Positions 17,532 to 27,134 are shown, counted from the stretch's first letter. The stretch: DNA of 64,000 nucleotides from Woeseiaceae bacterium (GCA_021773055.1 JAJFKV010000028.1:1-64000), one strand, 5' to 3'. Numbers and translations are program-made. Notes: generated by a model not told the origin, from the sequence alone.

Positions 17532-18617
17532 TTATCCCCTTAGTGCAAGGTATTCGCGGCCCTTTTGCATGAGCTCCACAAATGCCTCTTCGTCACCGCC
17601 CGCGACTGACTCGCGTATTCTCCCTGCGGCTTCACACAATGCATCGAGCGGTCCCAGCCCGAACTTGTTCAGATTCTGAATCTCAAAATACAGATGCGGA
17701 TTGTCCTGCGCAACAGCCGCAGACACCAGCAACTGCGAATCAAACGTTGTTGACGACATTCTCGCGAGCTCGGGCGCGGCCTCGCCGCTCTCGGACAGGG
17801 CCGTAAAAAAGGCAATGTTGAGCGCATGCGACAGACCGAGCACGTAGGCGATCAGTCGGTCGTGATCTTCAAGCCCCATGTCCAGTTTCTCAACCATCGT
17901 TGCAGCGAACATCTCTTTCGCAGCGGCGGTTGATTCCGCGTCCCCGACATCGCAGAAAATTAAGTGACGTCCGGACAACAGGCGTGTGTTGGGGCCGTAC
18001 ATCGGATGTAATGACGTTACACGGCAACCAGCTGACAGCAACTCCCGGAGCCCGTCGATAAGCGGCGACTTCAGCGACCCAATATCAAATATGAGGCCTT
18101 GTGGCTTCAAGACAGCGAGTTGTGCGAGGATTCTTCCCGAAACCGCAAGCGGTGCGGCAACGATAATGACGTCGAAATCGACACCCGCATCGGTCCATAC
18201 CTTGAATGCAGTTGGCCCGTCCTCGACCATCGGGTCGGCAATGGTTGTGGCGTACCCCTGGGACGAGAAAAACTCCGCAAACCAGCGACCCATCTTGCCA
18301 GCACCGCCGATGACCAATGCGCTCCTGCCATCGCCCTTGCCTTCCGCGATTACGCGATCGCGCTCCTGGCTCTCGAGCGACGTCCGAATCAGCATCTCCA
18401 GTAATTTTTCGACCAGATCGGGATCGACACCCATCTCGGCCGCCTGCTGGCGGCCCATATCGAGCACATCCTTCTCACGCCCATAATCGCGAGTGCCGGT
18501 ACCAGAGGATTGCTTGATCTTACCGATGTCGGCGACGATGCGTTGTCGTTCAGCAATCATCTCAACCAGGCGTCGGTCAACAGCGGACAGGTTTTTTCGA
18601 AGATCGTCGAGGCTCAT
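17532..18617 (-). CDS. tyrA: bifunctional chorismate mutase / prephenate dehydrogenase
   Basis: Makes 4-hydroxyphenylpyruvate for tyrosine in two steps. 361 residues. The N-terminal AroQ chorismate mutase (MSLDDLRKNLSAVDRRLVEMIAERQRI, about 1-85) is fused to an NAD-dependent prephenate dehydrogenase beginning VIGGAGKMGRWFAEFF near residue 104. The fused form is typical of gammaproteobacteria. MSLDDLRK is chosen as the start; an upstream extension has no conserved content. Confidence 0.95.
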   Translation of the reverse strand: MSLDDLRKNLSAVDRRLVEMIAERQRIVADIGKIKQSSGTGTRDYGREKDVLDMGRQQAAEMGVDPDLVEKLLEMLIRTSLESQERDRVIAEGKGDGRSALVIGGAGKMGRWFAEFFSSQGYATTIADPMVEDGPTAFKVWTDAGVDFDVIIVAAPLAVSGRILAQLAVLKPQGLIFDIGSLKSPLIDGLRELLSAGCRVTSLHPMYGPNTRLLSGRHLIFCDVGDAESTAAAKEMFAATMVEKLDMGLEDHDRLIAYVLGLSHALNIAFFTALSESGEAAPELARMSSTTFDSQLLVSAAVAQDNPHLYFEIQNLNKFGLGPLDALCEAAGRIRESVAGGDEEAFVELMQKGREYLALRG

Positions 18618-18710
18618 TGGCAACCTTTTTACAGGAGTGATGAGCACAGTGAAAGCCGACCCGAAAAGTTTCGGGCCGGCGATACTGTTCAAACAACATT
18701 GTTACATTCG

Positions 18711-19073
18711 TTAGTGTCTGCGATATCGGTAGTAGGAGTGTTCCGTACGGTATATATCGAACAGCTGGTGCCACGACAAACGGCGATTCTTACGTAAGCG
18801 ACTATGATCCAGCCAGCGTCGGAATGACCTGTCACGTTTCAGCCAGCGTGGCATTTCCTTCGCCCTCTTGTAGCGGTTGCTGTAATAATCGTGCCTGTAG
18901 CCATCGCGATAAACCTCGCGGCGGTTGTGGTCTTTGCGGTAGGAATCGCGACCGTATGAGTCGTGCGACTTTGCGCGATGGTGGCCATCCCTGTCCTGGT
19001 GGGCCGAGGCCTCGGGGGCGTTCAGGAGCAACAGACCACAGGCCATTACTGTTGAGACGAATAACTTGTTCAT
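18711..19073 (-). CDS. small secreted Arg/His/Tyr-rich basic protein
   Basis: 120 residues. A clear signal peptide (MNKLFVSTVMACGLLLLNAPEASA) is followed by a very basic, aromatic mature part with repeated R-D-x-Y-R-x-D/H-H units and a C-terminal block (RWLKRDRSFRRWLDHSRLRKNRRL). It resembles in composition, but not clearly in sequence, periplasmic RcnB-like proteins. The start is supported by GGAGC eight bases upstream. I do not recognise a family. Metal or polyanion binding is possible from the His/Arg content. Confidence 0.75.
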   Translation of the reverse strand: MNKLFVSTVMACGLLLLNAPEASAHQDRDGHHRAKSHDSYGRDSYRKDHNRREVYRDGYRHDYYSNRYKRAKEMPRWLKRDRSFRRWLDHSRLRKNRRLSWHQLFDIYRTEHSYYRYRRH

Positions 19074-19224
19074 GATTAAGCTCCGGTTTGTTTTGTACAG
19101 TTGCAGAGTAGGCCGCATGGGATGAACCCATACTGAATTCAACTCGTTGTTTTTATTAATTTTATGAACGCGAGATGAACAAGCCGGGTAATCGTGAGAA
19201 CATGCCGTTCACAAGAATTGTTAG

Positions 19225-20355
<1,131 letters not shown>

Positions 20356-20367
20356 AATACTCCGCTA

Positions 20368-21894
20368 ATGGCCAATGTTGCAGTAGCTACGACCTCTCAG
20401 CTGGCCGCTGAGGCGGCGCGCGAGGTTGCCGCTGCCGGCGGCAATGCGGTCGACTGCGCCCTGTCCGCGGCACTATTGACGATGAATACCGAACCCGGTG
20501 TTTGCGCGCTGGCGGGCAGCGCCTTCATTACCGTTTGGCCGGAGAGCCGCGACCCCGTCACGATCGATGGCAATGTCGCTGTACCAGGTGCTGGCCTTGC
20601 TGCAGCGGAGCATGGTCGCGGTGCAGTGAACGTATCCATTAACTACGGCGGTGGCATCGAGACTCTGATCGGCCCGGGATCGGTATCGATACCTGGCTCG
20701 CTCGCGGCCATCGAATATGCCTGGAAAAAATACGGCGCCGCAAGCTGGGAATCGATCTTCGCTCCGGTTATTCGCGCGACTCGAGAAGGCTTTGCTCTTT
20801 CCGCCGCATGCCACTATTACCTCGGTTATTCGGGTAATTGTATTTTTGGCCGTAGCGACGACGGGTATAGCGCATTACACCACGCCGATGGGTCGCTGCG
20901 CGATGCTGGCAGTACCATCTTGATTCCGCATCTCGCCGACTCGCTGGAAGCCATCTCCAAAGAAGGTGCTCGGCTGTTCTATGAAGGCGAGCTTGGTGCA
21001 AGAATATCGGACCATTGCCGTGCAGGTGGCGGCATGCTGACTCGTGAAGACCTTGCCACCTACAGAGCGATCGAAAGGCAGCCGCTGCTCGCCACAATCG
21101 GAGACTGGTCTATCGCGACAAATCCCGCACCCGCGGTCGGCGGCGCGGTGCTATCTGCGATGCTCATGTCCTGCTCTGAACTGCAACCGCACGTCTGGAC
21201 TCGCACCACACTCGAACGGCTGATCCAGACACAACGAGCCTGCCTTGATTTTCGCGTGCAGCGCCTCGACCTGGCTGAAGACGTTGGTGCTGAGGCTGGG
21301 CGCTTGATCGAGTTGGCTCGAAGCGGACAACTATTAAGTCGATGGACTTCGGCTTCGACAGTGCATACCTCCGTTGTTGACAGTTCGGGCACTGGATGCG
21401 CTATCACGGCCTCGTCAGGGTACGGCTCCGGCGAAATGCCGTTGGGAACCGGCTTGTGGCTCAACAACTGCCTCGGTGAAATTGAACTAAATCGCCGCGG
21501 TCTGGATGCCGGGCCGATCGGCTCGCGGTTGCCGTCAAACATGGCACCCAGCGTCGCGCGCAGCAACGGTTCAGTACTCGCCGTGGGGTCGCCGGGCGCC
21601 GATCGTATAACCACAGCACTGCAGCAGTTTCTTATCAACTACCTGCTTTTCGACATGCCGCTCGAAGATGCGATCGCTCACCCGCGTATTCATGTTGATA
21701 CCAGTGGCGGGACAGTGAAACTCATGGCGGAGCCAGGCCTTGACCTCCCGGACACCGACCTGCCTGTCACAGTCTTCCGCGATCTCACAATGTATTTTGG
21801 CGGTGTCGGCGCGGCGGTTTACGACAAGGTTTCGGGACTGGCGTCAGCAGCCGACCCAAGACGCGAAGGTGGCACGTGCATTTACGAACACTAG
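20368..21894 (+). CDS. gamma-glutamyltransferase family protein without signal peptide
   Basis: 508-residue Ntn-hydrolase homologue. The self-cleaving threonine is T331 in STVHTSVVD, followed by the oxyanion region LWLNNCLGE and the SPGAD motif where the family has a Gly-Gly or Ser-Pro-Gly pair. Unlike secreted Ggt proteins it begins directly at the core (VAVATTSQLAAEAAREV) with no export signal, so it is probably cytoplasmic. It follows frmA closely and ends overlapping the next gene, suggesting a glutathione-linked operon. Substrate uncertain: glutathione, another gamma-glutamyl compound or an acylated substrate. Confidence 0.88.
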   Translation: MANVAVATTSQLAAEAAREVAAAGGNAVDCALSAALLTMNTEPGVCALAGSAFITVWPESRDPVTIDGNVAVPGAGLAAAEHGRGAVNVSINYGGGIETLIGPGSVSIPGSLAAIEYAWKKYGAASWESIFAPVIRATREGFALSAACHYYLGYSGNCIFGRSDDGYSALHHADGSLRDAGSTILIPHLADSLEAISKEGARLFYEGELGARISDHCRAGGGMLTREDLATYRAIERQPLLATIGDWSIATNPAPAVGGAVLSAMLMSCSELQPHVWTRTTLERLIQTQRACLDFRVQRLDLAEDVGAEAGRLIELARSGQLLSRWTSASTVHTSVVDSSGTGCAITASSGYGSGEMPLGTGLWLNNCLGEIELNRRGLDAGPIGSRLPSNMAPSVARSNGSVLAVGSPGADRITTALQQFLINYLLFDMPLEDAIAHPRIHVDTSGGTVKLMAEPGLDLPDTDLPVTVFRDLTMYFGGVGAAVYDKVSGLASAADPRREGGTCIYEH

Positions 21895-23498
21895 TCGTTG
21901 TTGCCTTTGGCTTGTTTTGCTCCGCGATCGCTGACGCGCAAATCACGATCACGCGAGGAGCCAGCCTGTCGGTCGACGCCGCAAGCGATGGTCGACTGGC
22001 AATTGACCTGCGCGGCGACCTCTGGATAGTACCGGGCGGTGGCGGCGAGGCCCGCCAACTAACTCAGGAGCTCAAGTCCGTGCAGCGACCACGCTGGTCA
22101 CCCGACGACCAGCAGCTCATTTATCAAGCTGTTGTCGATGGTCGGCAGGGTATATGGGTATACGAATTTGACAGCGACGAGTCACGGCAACTCAGCACGA
22201 ACCCCAATCTCGATTTACATCCGAGTTGGCACCCTGACGGCGATCGCGTGCTGTTCTCGTCAGATGCTAGTGGCGCCGGTTTCGATTTATGGGAAATAGA
22301 TTTGCCGACGGGACTGCGTTGGCGTTTGAGCGATCGACCCGGCGACGAGACTGAAGCGGCCTGGTCATCTGACGGTCGCGATCTGGTCTATGTCTATCAC
22401 GATGGCGCGCAATGGTCTTTGATACTGCGGCGTCACTCGCAACCCGAGGAAGTACTACTGAGCTCTTCAAACAAGATTGCGGCACCGTCCTTTAGACCGG
22501 ATAACAGCCTGATCACTTTCTTCCAAAGCGATGATGGCGATGTGTCGCTTGATATGGTTATTTTGTCGCGCCCGCGTTTGATTCGCTCCTACGCAAGCAC
22601 CGAGCAGTTTGTCGTTACACCGGTTAGTTGGCTGGACCGTGACCGTATGTACTATTCAGCCAATGGTCAGATCCGACAGCGCCTGTTCAACGCCTGGAAC
22701 TCAAGTCCATTGCAATTTCGCGCGACCATTCAGCCGGTCATCCAAACGGCGGTACGGCGCGTTCGCCCTGCGCTGTCCTGGCCGGATGAGCCCGCCGGAA
22801 CGCTGCTTATTCACGCGTCTCAATTATTCGATGGTGTCGGTGCCGGTTACCAACACAACAAGGACATTCTTATCAAGGGCGGTCGAATAATTGCCCTGGA
22901 GGACCACCGGGATCGATCCGGGGCAATCGTCATCGACATGGGTGACCTCACTATTCTCCCCGGCTTGCTCGATGTCGATGCGCGACTACCCAGTCAACTG
23001 GCGCCCGGTCACGGACCAGATATGCTAACGATGGGCATAACAACGATCATCGCCAGTCATCCACAAGCCGAACACCTCAACACACTCTGGTCTGGCAAAG
23101 TAACTCCGGGCCCAAGATTGCTAAGCGGTGAGCAGTGGCTCGCGGGGCCAACGTCCAGACCGGAACTCGACGTAACGGCGGCCGTCGTCACCAGTCGATC
23201 AACGGGCCTGCCGACCGGCGCAGCGTTGCCAACCCAGCTCCGTGCCATGCAGATCGCAGGTCTGACACCGGAGCAAACTTTGCGCGGTATGGGTGTCAAT
23301 TCCGCGGCACTGGTACAGGCCGATCCCTACCTTGGTCGCATCGCCACCGGCGCCGCCGCCGACCTCGTTTTTGTCGACGGTGATCCACTGTCCGACATCA
23401 ACGCGGTGCTAAATGTGGTCGCTGTGGTCCGAAATGGGCGCTTCTACAGTGTCTCAGGGCTGATAGACCGGGCTAAGAGCGCGGAAAGTGTCGAATAA
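21876..23498 (+). CDS. secreted TolB-like propeller fused to a degenerate amidohydrolase-like domain
   Basis: 540 residues from a GTG start that overlaps the previous stop by 19 bases. The signal peptide ends at about residue 22. TolB/WD40-like propeller repeats with the W-S-P/S-D-D/G pattern (PRWSPDD, PSWHPDGD, AAWSSDGRD) occupy about 35-240. The C-terminal part has the composite beta-sandwich and ends of an amidohydrolase (GGRIIAL, PGLLDVDARLP, GAAADLVFVDGDPL), but the HxH metal motif that should follow PGLLDV is missing and most of the TIM barrel is absent. Probably non-catalytic; role unknown. Confidence 0.8.
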   Translation: MHLRTLVVVAFGLFCSAIADAQITITRGASLSVDAASDGRLAIDLRGDLWIVPGGGGEARQLTQELKSVQRPRWSPDDQQLIYQAVVDGRQGIWVYEFDSDESRQLSTNPNLDLHPSWHPDGDRVLFSSDASGAGFDLWEIDLPTGLRWRLSDRPGDETEAAWSSDGRDLVYVYHDGAQWSLILRRHSQPEEVLLSSSNKIAAPSFRPDNSLITFFQSDDGDVSLDMVILSRPRLIRSYASTEQFVVTPVSWLDRDRMYYSANGQIRQRLFNAWNSSPLQFRATIQPVIQTAVRRVRPALSWPDEPAGTLLIHASQLFDGVGAGYQHNKDILIKGGRIIALEDHRDRSGAIVIDMGDLTILPGLLDVDARLPSQLAPGHGPDMLTMGITTIIASHPQAEHLNTLWSGKVTPGPRLLSGEQWLAGPTSRPELDVTAAVVTSRSTGLPTGAALPTQLRAMQIAGLTPEQTLRGMGVNSAALVQADPYLGRIATGAAADLVFVDGDPLSDINAVLNVVAVVRNGRFYSVSGLIDRAKSAESVE

Positions 23499-23556
23499 AT
23501 TTACAAAAATTGCACAAATACGGCTCGTTCTCAGTTGTGGCGTCTAATTGGACATA

Positions 23557-23572
23557 ATGTACCTCGCTACAT
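23557..23572. promoter_or_regulatory. inverted repeat upstream of the sigma-54 promoter, candidate enhancer site
   Basis: ATGTA-CCTCGC-TACAT, a perfect 5-bp dyad centred about 168 bases before the predicted start of transcription. The distance suits an enhancer-binding activator of sigma-54. As I recall, CbrB sites upstream of crcZ are TGTTAC-type dyads, to which this bears a loose resemblance. Confidence 0.35.
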
Positions 23573-23705
23573 CCCACCACTTATTGATCGTTGCAAACTC
23601 ACGACCCAAAATTCGTCGGTTTTCTTTACAGATTCGCCGTAGGTCGAGGAGGGGGCTTGATTGACCGATCGCTAAATCATTGAATTCGTGGTGCGCCGAG
23701 GTCAC

Positions 23706-23721
23706 TTGGCACAGCTCTTGC
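23706..23721 (+). promoter_or_regulatory. sigma-54 (RpoN) promoter
   Basis: TTGGCACAGCTCTTGC matches the -24/-12 consensus TGGCACGNNNNTTGC at every fixed base except the G after GGCAC. The GG (23708-23709) and GC (23720-23721) are 12 bases apart as required. Transcription should begin near 23733. No gene start with a ribosome site follows within the expected distance. Confidence 0.75.
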
Positions 23722-23732
23722 TTTTAATACTA

Positions 23733-23938
23733 TGCCCAAGCGAAACGTAACTGCGATTTATAACAATAACGGTCACAAACAGGATTTAGACGCCAGAAGA
23801 AAAACAACAACAAAAATAAGAAGATCCGGATCCAATAACAATAAAAAAAGACTCTGTCACCGGTTATCGAATTTGCAGTTACCTCTTTTGAAAAAAAGAG
23901 AAATTCAAACCCCACCGCTAACGCCGTGGGGTTTTTTC
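23733..23938 (+). ncRNA. candidate CrcZ/CrcY-like small RNA under sigma-54 control
   Basis: About 206 nt between a sigma-54 promoter and an intrinsic terminator, with no plausible coding sequence. It carries three A-rich clusters that fit the AANAANAA 'CA motif' bound by Hfq with Crc: AACAATAA at 23762, overlapping AACAACAA/AAAAATAA/AATAAGAA at 23803-23822, and AATAACAA/AACAATAA at 23834-23844. In Pseudomonas, CrcZ/CrcY RNAs have exactly this combination (RpoN/CbrB-driven, multiple CA motifs, titrating Hfq to relieve catabolite repression), though they are longer. A CTCTTTT/AAAAGAG hairpin (23883-23900) precedes the terminator. Expression and target are inferred. Confidence 0.6.
23910..23937 (+). 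terminator. intrinsic terminator of the small RNA candidate
   Basis: CCCCAC stem, ten-base loop, GTGGGG stem, then TTTTTT. Strong and correctly oriented for the sigma-54 transcript. It lies well before the next gene (24084), so that gene needs its own promoter or read-through. Confidence 0.88.
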
Positions 23939-24083
23939 TTGGCTGCTCACTTACGACTGCACTTTGCCCTTTCGTGCCGGTCTGTCTTTCATCGCGAAGC
24001 CCTGGAATGAGAAGCAGCTCATAGAGATCGGATACGCTTTTGAGCAGACTAGCGGAGTCCGTAAGCCACCTGAACTCTGATCA

Positions 24084-24854
24084 ATGTTTAAAGCTATACG
24101 CATTTCGATATTGTTGTTTATTCTTTTGTTCGTCGTCCTCAGTGCGTTCCTGACGCAGGCGAGGAGCACCGACTGGAACAACAGTTTGTGGATTAAGGTT
24201 TACCCGATCAATGCCGACGGCAGCCCCGAAGCTGCCAAGTACATCAAGGGCCTATCGACCTCGAACTTTAGTGGTATTGAGACGTTTCTCGCTCGAGAAA
24301 CGGAACGTTATTCGAGGAATCTCAGCCGCCCGGTTCGTATCGAGCTCGGCAGGGAAATCATGCAACAGCCACCCGAGATGGATCAACGGCCAAACGCGTT
24401 GTCCGTCATGCTGTGGTCACTAAAGATGCGTTGGTGGGCTGGCAGTGTGACCGACGATCAGGATCGAATTGATCCGGACGTACGTATTTTTGTTCGCTAT
24501 CACAGACCGAATTTAGACGTGGTGCTGGAAAATTCAGTCGGCCTGCAGAAGGGTATGGTTGGTATCGTAAATGCATACGCCAGTCGCCGTTACCGCGGCA
24601 CCAACAACGTCATCATCGCGCATGAATTTCTGCATACCCTCGGCGCATCAGACAAATACAGCGCCATAAGCGGGCAACCGATCGGTCCCGATGGCCTCGG
24701 CGAACCCGATCGACAGCCTCTGTTTCCACAACGCTATGCAGAAATCATGGGTGGACGCATAGCCCTGGCCACAGATGATTCGGTAATTCCCAAGAGCCTG
24801 AAGTACGCCGTTATCGGCACACTTACAGCCAGCGAGATAAATCTGACTGAGTAA
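24084..24854 (+). CDS. membrane-anchored putative zinc metalloprotease (HEFLH)
   Basis: 256 residues. An N-terminal membrane anchor or uncleaved signal (6-25) is followed by a domain ending in the zincin motif HEFLHTLGASDKY at 180-192, where the HExxHxxG core and a following Asp could ligate zinc. The rest resembles no family I can name. Fifteen bases separate it from the ABC ATPase gene downstream, so they may be co-transcribed. Protease activity is inferred from the motif only. Confidence 0.72.
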   Translation: MFKAIRISILLFILLFVVLSAFLTQARSTDWNNSLWIKVYPINADGSPEAAKYIKGLSTSNFSGIETFLARETERYSRNLSRPVRIELGREIMQQPPEMDQRPNALSVMLWSLKMRWWAGSVTDDQDRIDPDVRIFVRYHRPNLDVVLENSVGLQKGMVGIVNAYASRRYRGTNNVIIAHEFLHTLGASDKYSAISGQPIGPDGLGEPDRQPLFPQRYAEIMGGRIALATDDSVIPKSLKYAVIGTLTASEINLTE

Positions 24855-24868
24855 GCTACGCTTCCGTA

Positions 24869-25663
24869 ATGCTCGAGCAGGCGCCAGTTGTTTTCTCATG
24901 TTCTGACCTATCCGTAGACGTCGCCGGACGCTCGCTGGTGGCGGAGCTAACGCTGGCAGTCGCGCGCGGCGAGCTGGTCGCCGTATTGGGCAAAAATGGG
25001 TCTGGCAAGTCGCTCTCTCTGCACACACTGGCAGGGCTCCGCTCCGCCACTGCCGGGTCGATCAAAATGCTCAATATTGATGTTGCCTCCAGCAAGCGTC
25101 ACGAGCTGGCGAGACATCTGGCGTTATTGCCACAACACGTTGATGACATATTTCCGGCGACGGTTATCGATACGGCACTGATAGGCCGACATCCGCACAT
25201 CGGCCGCCTAAGCTGGGAAACGTCTGACGATATCGATGCTGCAAGAGCGGCACTGGCGGCCGTTGATCTCGGCGATCTGGCTACACGTGACGTACTAACG
25301 CTTTCCGGCGGCGAACGCCGGCGCCTGGCCATCGCGCAGATTCTCACACAAGCTCCGGACCTCTACCTGCTGGACGAACCAACCAATCACCTGGACCCGC
25401 AGCACCAACTGGATGCCTTAAGGTTATTTCGCGCTAAAGCAGACGACGGCGCAGCAGTCATCGCCAGCCTGCACGACGTTAATCTTGCCGTTCGTTTCGC
25501 GGATCGCTGTCTGCTGCTGTACGGAAACGGCCGCTGGGACCTCGGCGCTACTGCAGAAATTCTTGATTCCGACCGCTTGAGCCAACTCTATTCCACACCT
25601 ATGGAATCCGTCACGTGGCGAAATCGCGAATTGTTTGTTGCCTCAGGCGACAAAGCCTTTTAG
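24869..25663 (+). CDS. BtuD/FhuC-type ABC transporter ATPase, probably for cobalamin
   Basis: 264 residues. Walker A GKNGSGKS at 41-48, signature LSGGERRR from 145, Walker B LYLLDEP near 167-173 and the switch histidine (SLHDVN) are intact. It belongs to the group that energises BtuC/FecCD-type permeases; the only such permease here is 9.4 kb upstream (14516). The adenosyltransferase 0.9 kb downstream supports cobalamin. The 3' end overlaps the convergent hisN gene by 21 bases. Confidence 0.9.
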   Translation: MLEQAPVVFSCSDLSVDVAGRSLVAELTLAVARGELVAVLGKNGSGKSLSLHTLAGLRSATAGSIKMLNIDVASSKRHELARHLALLPQHVDDIFPATVIDTALIGRHPHIGRLSWETSDDIDAARAALAAVDLGDLATRDVLTLSGGERRRLAIAQILTQAPDLYLLDEPTNHLDPQHQLDALRLFRAKADDGAAVIASLHDVNLAVRFADRCLLLYGNGRWDLGATAEILDSDRLSQLYSTPMESVTWRNRELFVASGDKAF

Positions 25664-26437
25664 CTGACTGAGGTACTTTTCGTGCAGGGAAGGATTGGCT
25701 GCGAGAACAGAGCGAATTTCGAGATCGGGCACTTCGCCATTCAGATTGGTGAAAACACCACCTGCCTCGTTAACGATCACAGATAATGCAGCAATATCCA
25801 GAATATTGACGTCCGATTCGATGACTGCTTCGATCTTGCCTGCTGCGAGTAAATGGTAATGATAGAAATCGCCGTAGCCACGAATTCGATCAGCGCACTT
25901 CACGATATTACCCAGCGCCGACCAGCCAGCACTCGCCGCCAGCGATTTCAGATTACCTGTGGAGACAGCAGCCCGATCCGGATCATAGATACCACTGACC
26001 GTTAGGCGCTGACCATTCAACCAGGCGCCTTGTCCTTTTTCAGCCCACGCGAGTTCGTCCATCATGGTGCCACTGGATACGCCCAATATCAGCTCGCCAT
26101 CGTGCATGAGGGCGATCTGGGTCGAGAAGAACGGATACTGGCGAACAAAACCCTTTGTGCCGTCGATCGGGTCGACCAACCAGAGATATTCCGCATCAGC
26201 CCGTGTCTGACCGGTTTCCTCACCGTAGAAACCATGCTCCGGAAATGCGCTGAGAATAACTTCGCGGATTGCCTGCTCGCATTCGACATCGGCTTGCGTC
26301 ACGGGCGTCATATCCGCCTTCGTCGTAACAGTAAAATTACCGGCGTAATAACTACGACTGATCGCCGCTGCCTTGTCGACCGCCGCCAACGCTACCTTGA
26401 GGTAGTCGGACGCATTTTCCGCGTTATAGCTTTCCAT
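25643..26437 (-). CDS. hisN: inositol-monophosphatase-family histidinol-phosphatase
   Basis: 264 residues. The two metal-binding motifs of the family are complete: GEETG near residue 77 and DPIDGTKGF near 93-101, with the C-terminal motif NILDIAALSVIVNEAGG. The TKGF variant (rather than TxNF) and overall sequence fit the HisN histidinol-phosphatase group of the histidine pathway, though other sugar-phosphate substrates cannot be excluded. The start MESYNAEN was chosen because the long upstream extension lies antisense to the adenosyltransferase gene. Confidence 0.88.
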   Translation of the reverse strand: MESYNAENASDYLKVALAAVDKAAAISRSYYAGNFTVTTKADMTPVTQADVECEQAIREVILSAFPEHGFYGEETGQTRADAEYLWLVDPIDGTKGFVRQYPFFSTQIALMHDGELILGVSSGTMMDELAWAEKGQGAWLNGQRLTVSGIYDPDRAAVSTGNLKSLAASAGWSALGNIVKCADRIRGYGDFYHYHLLAAGKIEAVIESDVNILDIAALSVIVNEAGGVFTNLNGEVPDLEIRSVLAANPSLHEKYLSQLKGFVA

Positions 26438-26548
26438 CGGACTTTCAGACCCCGAGCTGGTAACAGACGGCGCAACTATGGCTGCTGTTGCGGTCAGAAA
26501 CAAGCGCCCTGTCTTGACAGTCCACGGGCGCCTACCTATCGTCTCCGC

Positions 26549-27097
26549 ATGGGAAATCGACTTAGTAAAATATATACGCGCACCGGCGATGACGGCACAA
26601 CCGGGCTTGGCGACGGCAGTCGCGTCGCAAAGGACTCGGTTCGGGTTGAGGCCTACGGTACGGTGGATGAGGCTAACTCGGCGATCGGTATTATTCTGGC
26701 CGCGGACTCCGTGCCTGACGATGTCCGAAAGTGCCTCACTGAAGTGCAACACGATTTGTTTGAACTCGGTGGTGAACTCTGCATTCCGGGACACAGTGCA
26801 GTGACACAAGATTTCATTGATCGATTAGAGTCAGACCTCGATGGCTTCAACGAAGATCTGCCGACGCTCAAAGAGTTTATTCTCCCAGGCGGCGGACCTC
26901 TGGCGGCCGCTTGTCATCTTGCACGCACCATCGTCAGACGTTCGGAACGCCGTGTCGGAACGCTGGCGGGAGTCGAAGATGTCCGGCCTGAGGCCGGAAA
27001 ATACCTGAACCGTCTGTCTGACCTGTTGTTCGTACTGGCACGCGTGCTCGCGCGCGCTGAATCAGGCCAGGAAGTTCTTTGGAATAGAGACAGGTAG
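26549..27097 (+). CDS. PduO-type ATP:cob(I)alamin adenosyltransferase
   Basis: 182-residue enzyme that transfers adenosine from ATP to cob(I)alamin to give coenzyme B12. The family signature KIYTRTGDDGTTGLGDGSRV lies at the N-terminus (7-26), with the R-x-E-AYGTVDEANS stretch after it and the conserved R-R-SERRV and NRLSDLLFVLAR helices. The start is the ATG at 26549, 111 bases from the divergent hisN start; upstream reading frame is antisense to hisN and rejected. It supports a need for imported cobalamin. Confidence 0.95.
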   Translation: MGNRLSKIYTRTGDDGTTGLGDGSRVAKDSVRVEAYGTVDEANSAIGIILAADSVPDDVRKCLTEVQHDLFELGGELCIPGHSAVTQDFIDRLESDLDGFNEDLPTLKEFILPGGGPLAAACHLARTIVRRSERRVGTLAGVEDVRPEAGKYLNRLSDLLFVLARVLARAESGQEVLWNRDR

Positions 27098-27134
27098 CGC
27101 GAGACGCACGTGCAATGACGCGAGATATAGAATA

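Noticed and set aside
23732..24010. 92-codon open frame starting at the sigma-54 transcript start
   Set aside because: The ATG lies at the predicted 5' end with no ribosome site, the frame runs straight through a strong terminator and the translation is low-complexity (Asn/Lys-rich) from the A-rich motifs.
23912..24083. Zincin gene transcribed from the sigma-54 promoter
   Set aside because: A strong terminator with a six-T run lies between the promoter and this gene, so the promoter more likely serves the short RNA; read-through cannot be excluded.
26030..26548. Long N-terminal extension of the adenosyltransferase frame
   Set aside because: It is antisense to hisN; the family signature starts a few residues after the ATG at 26549.
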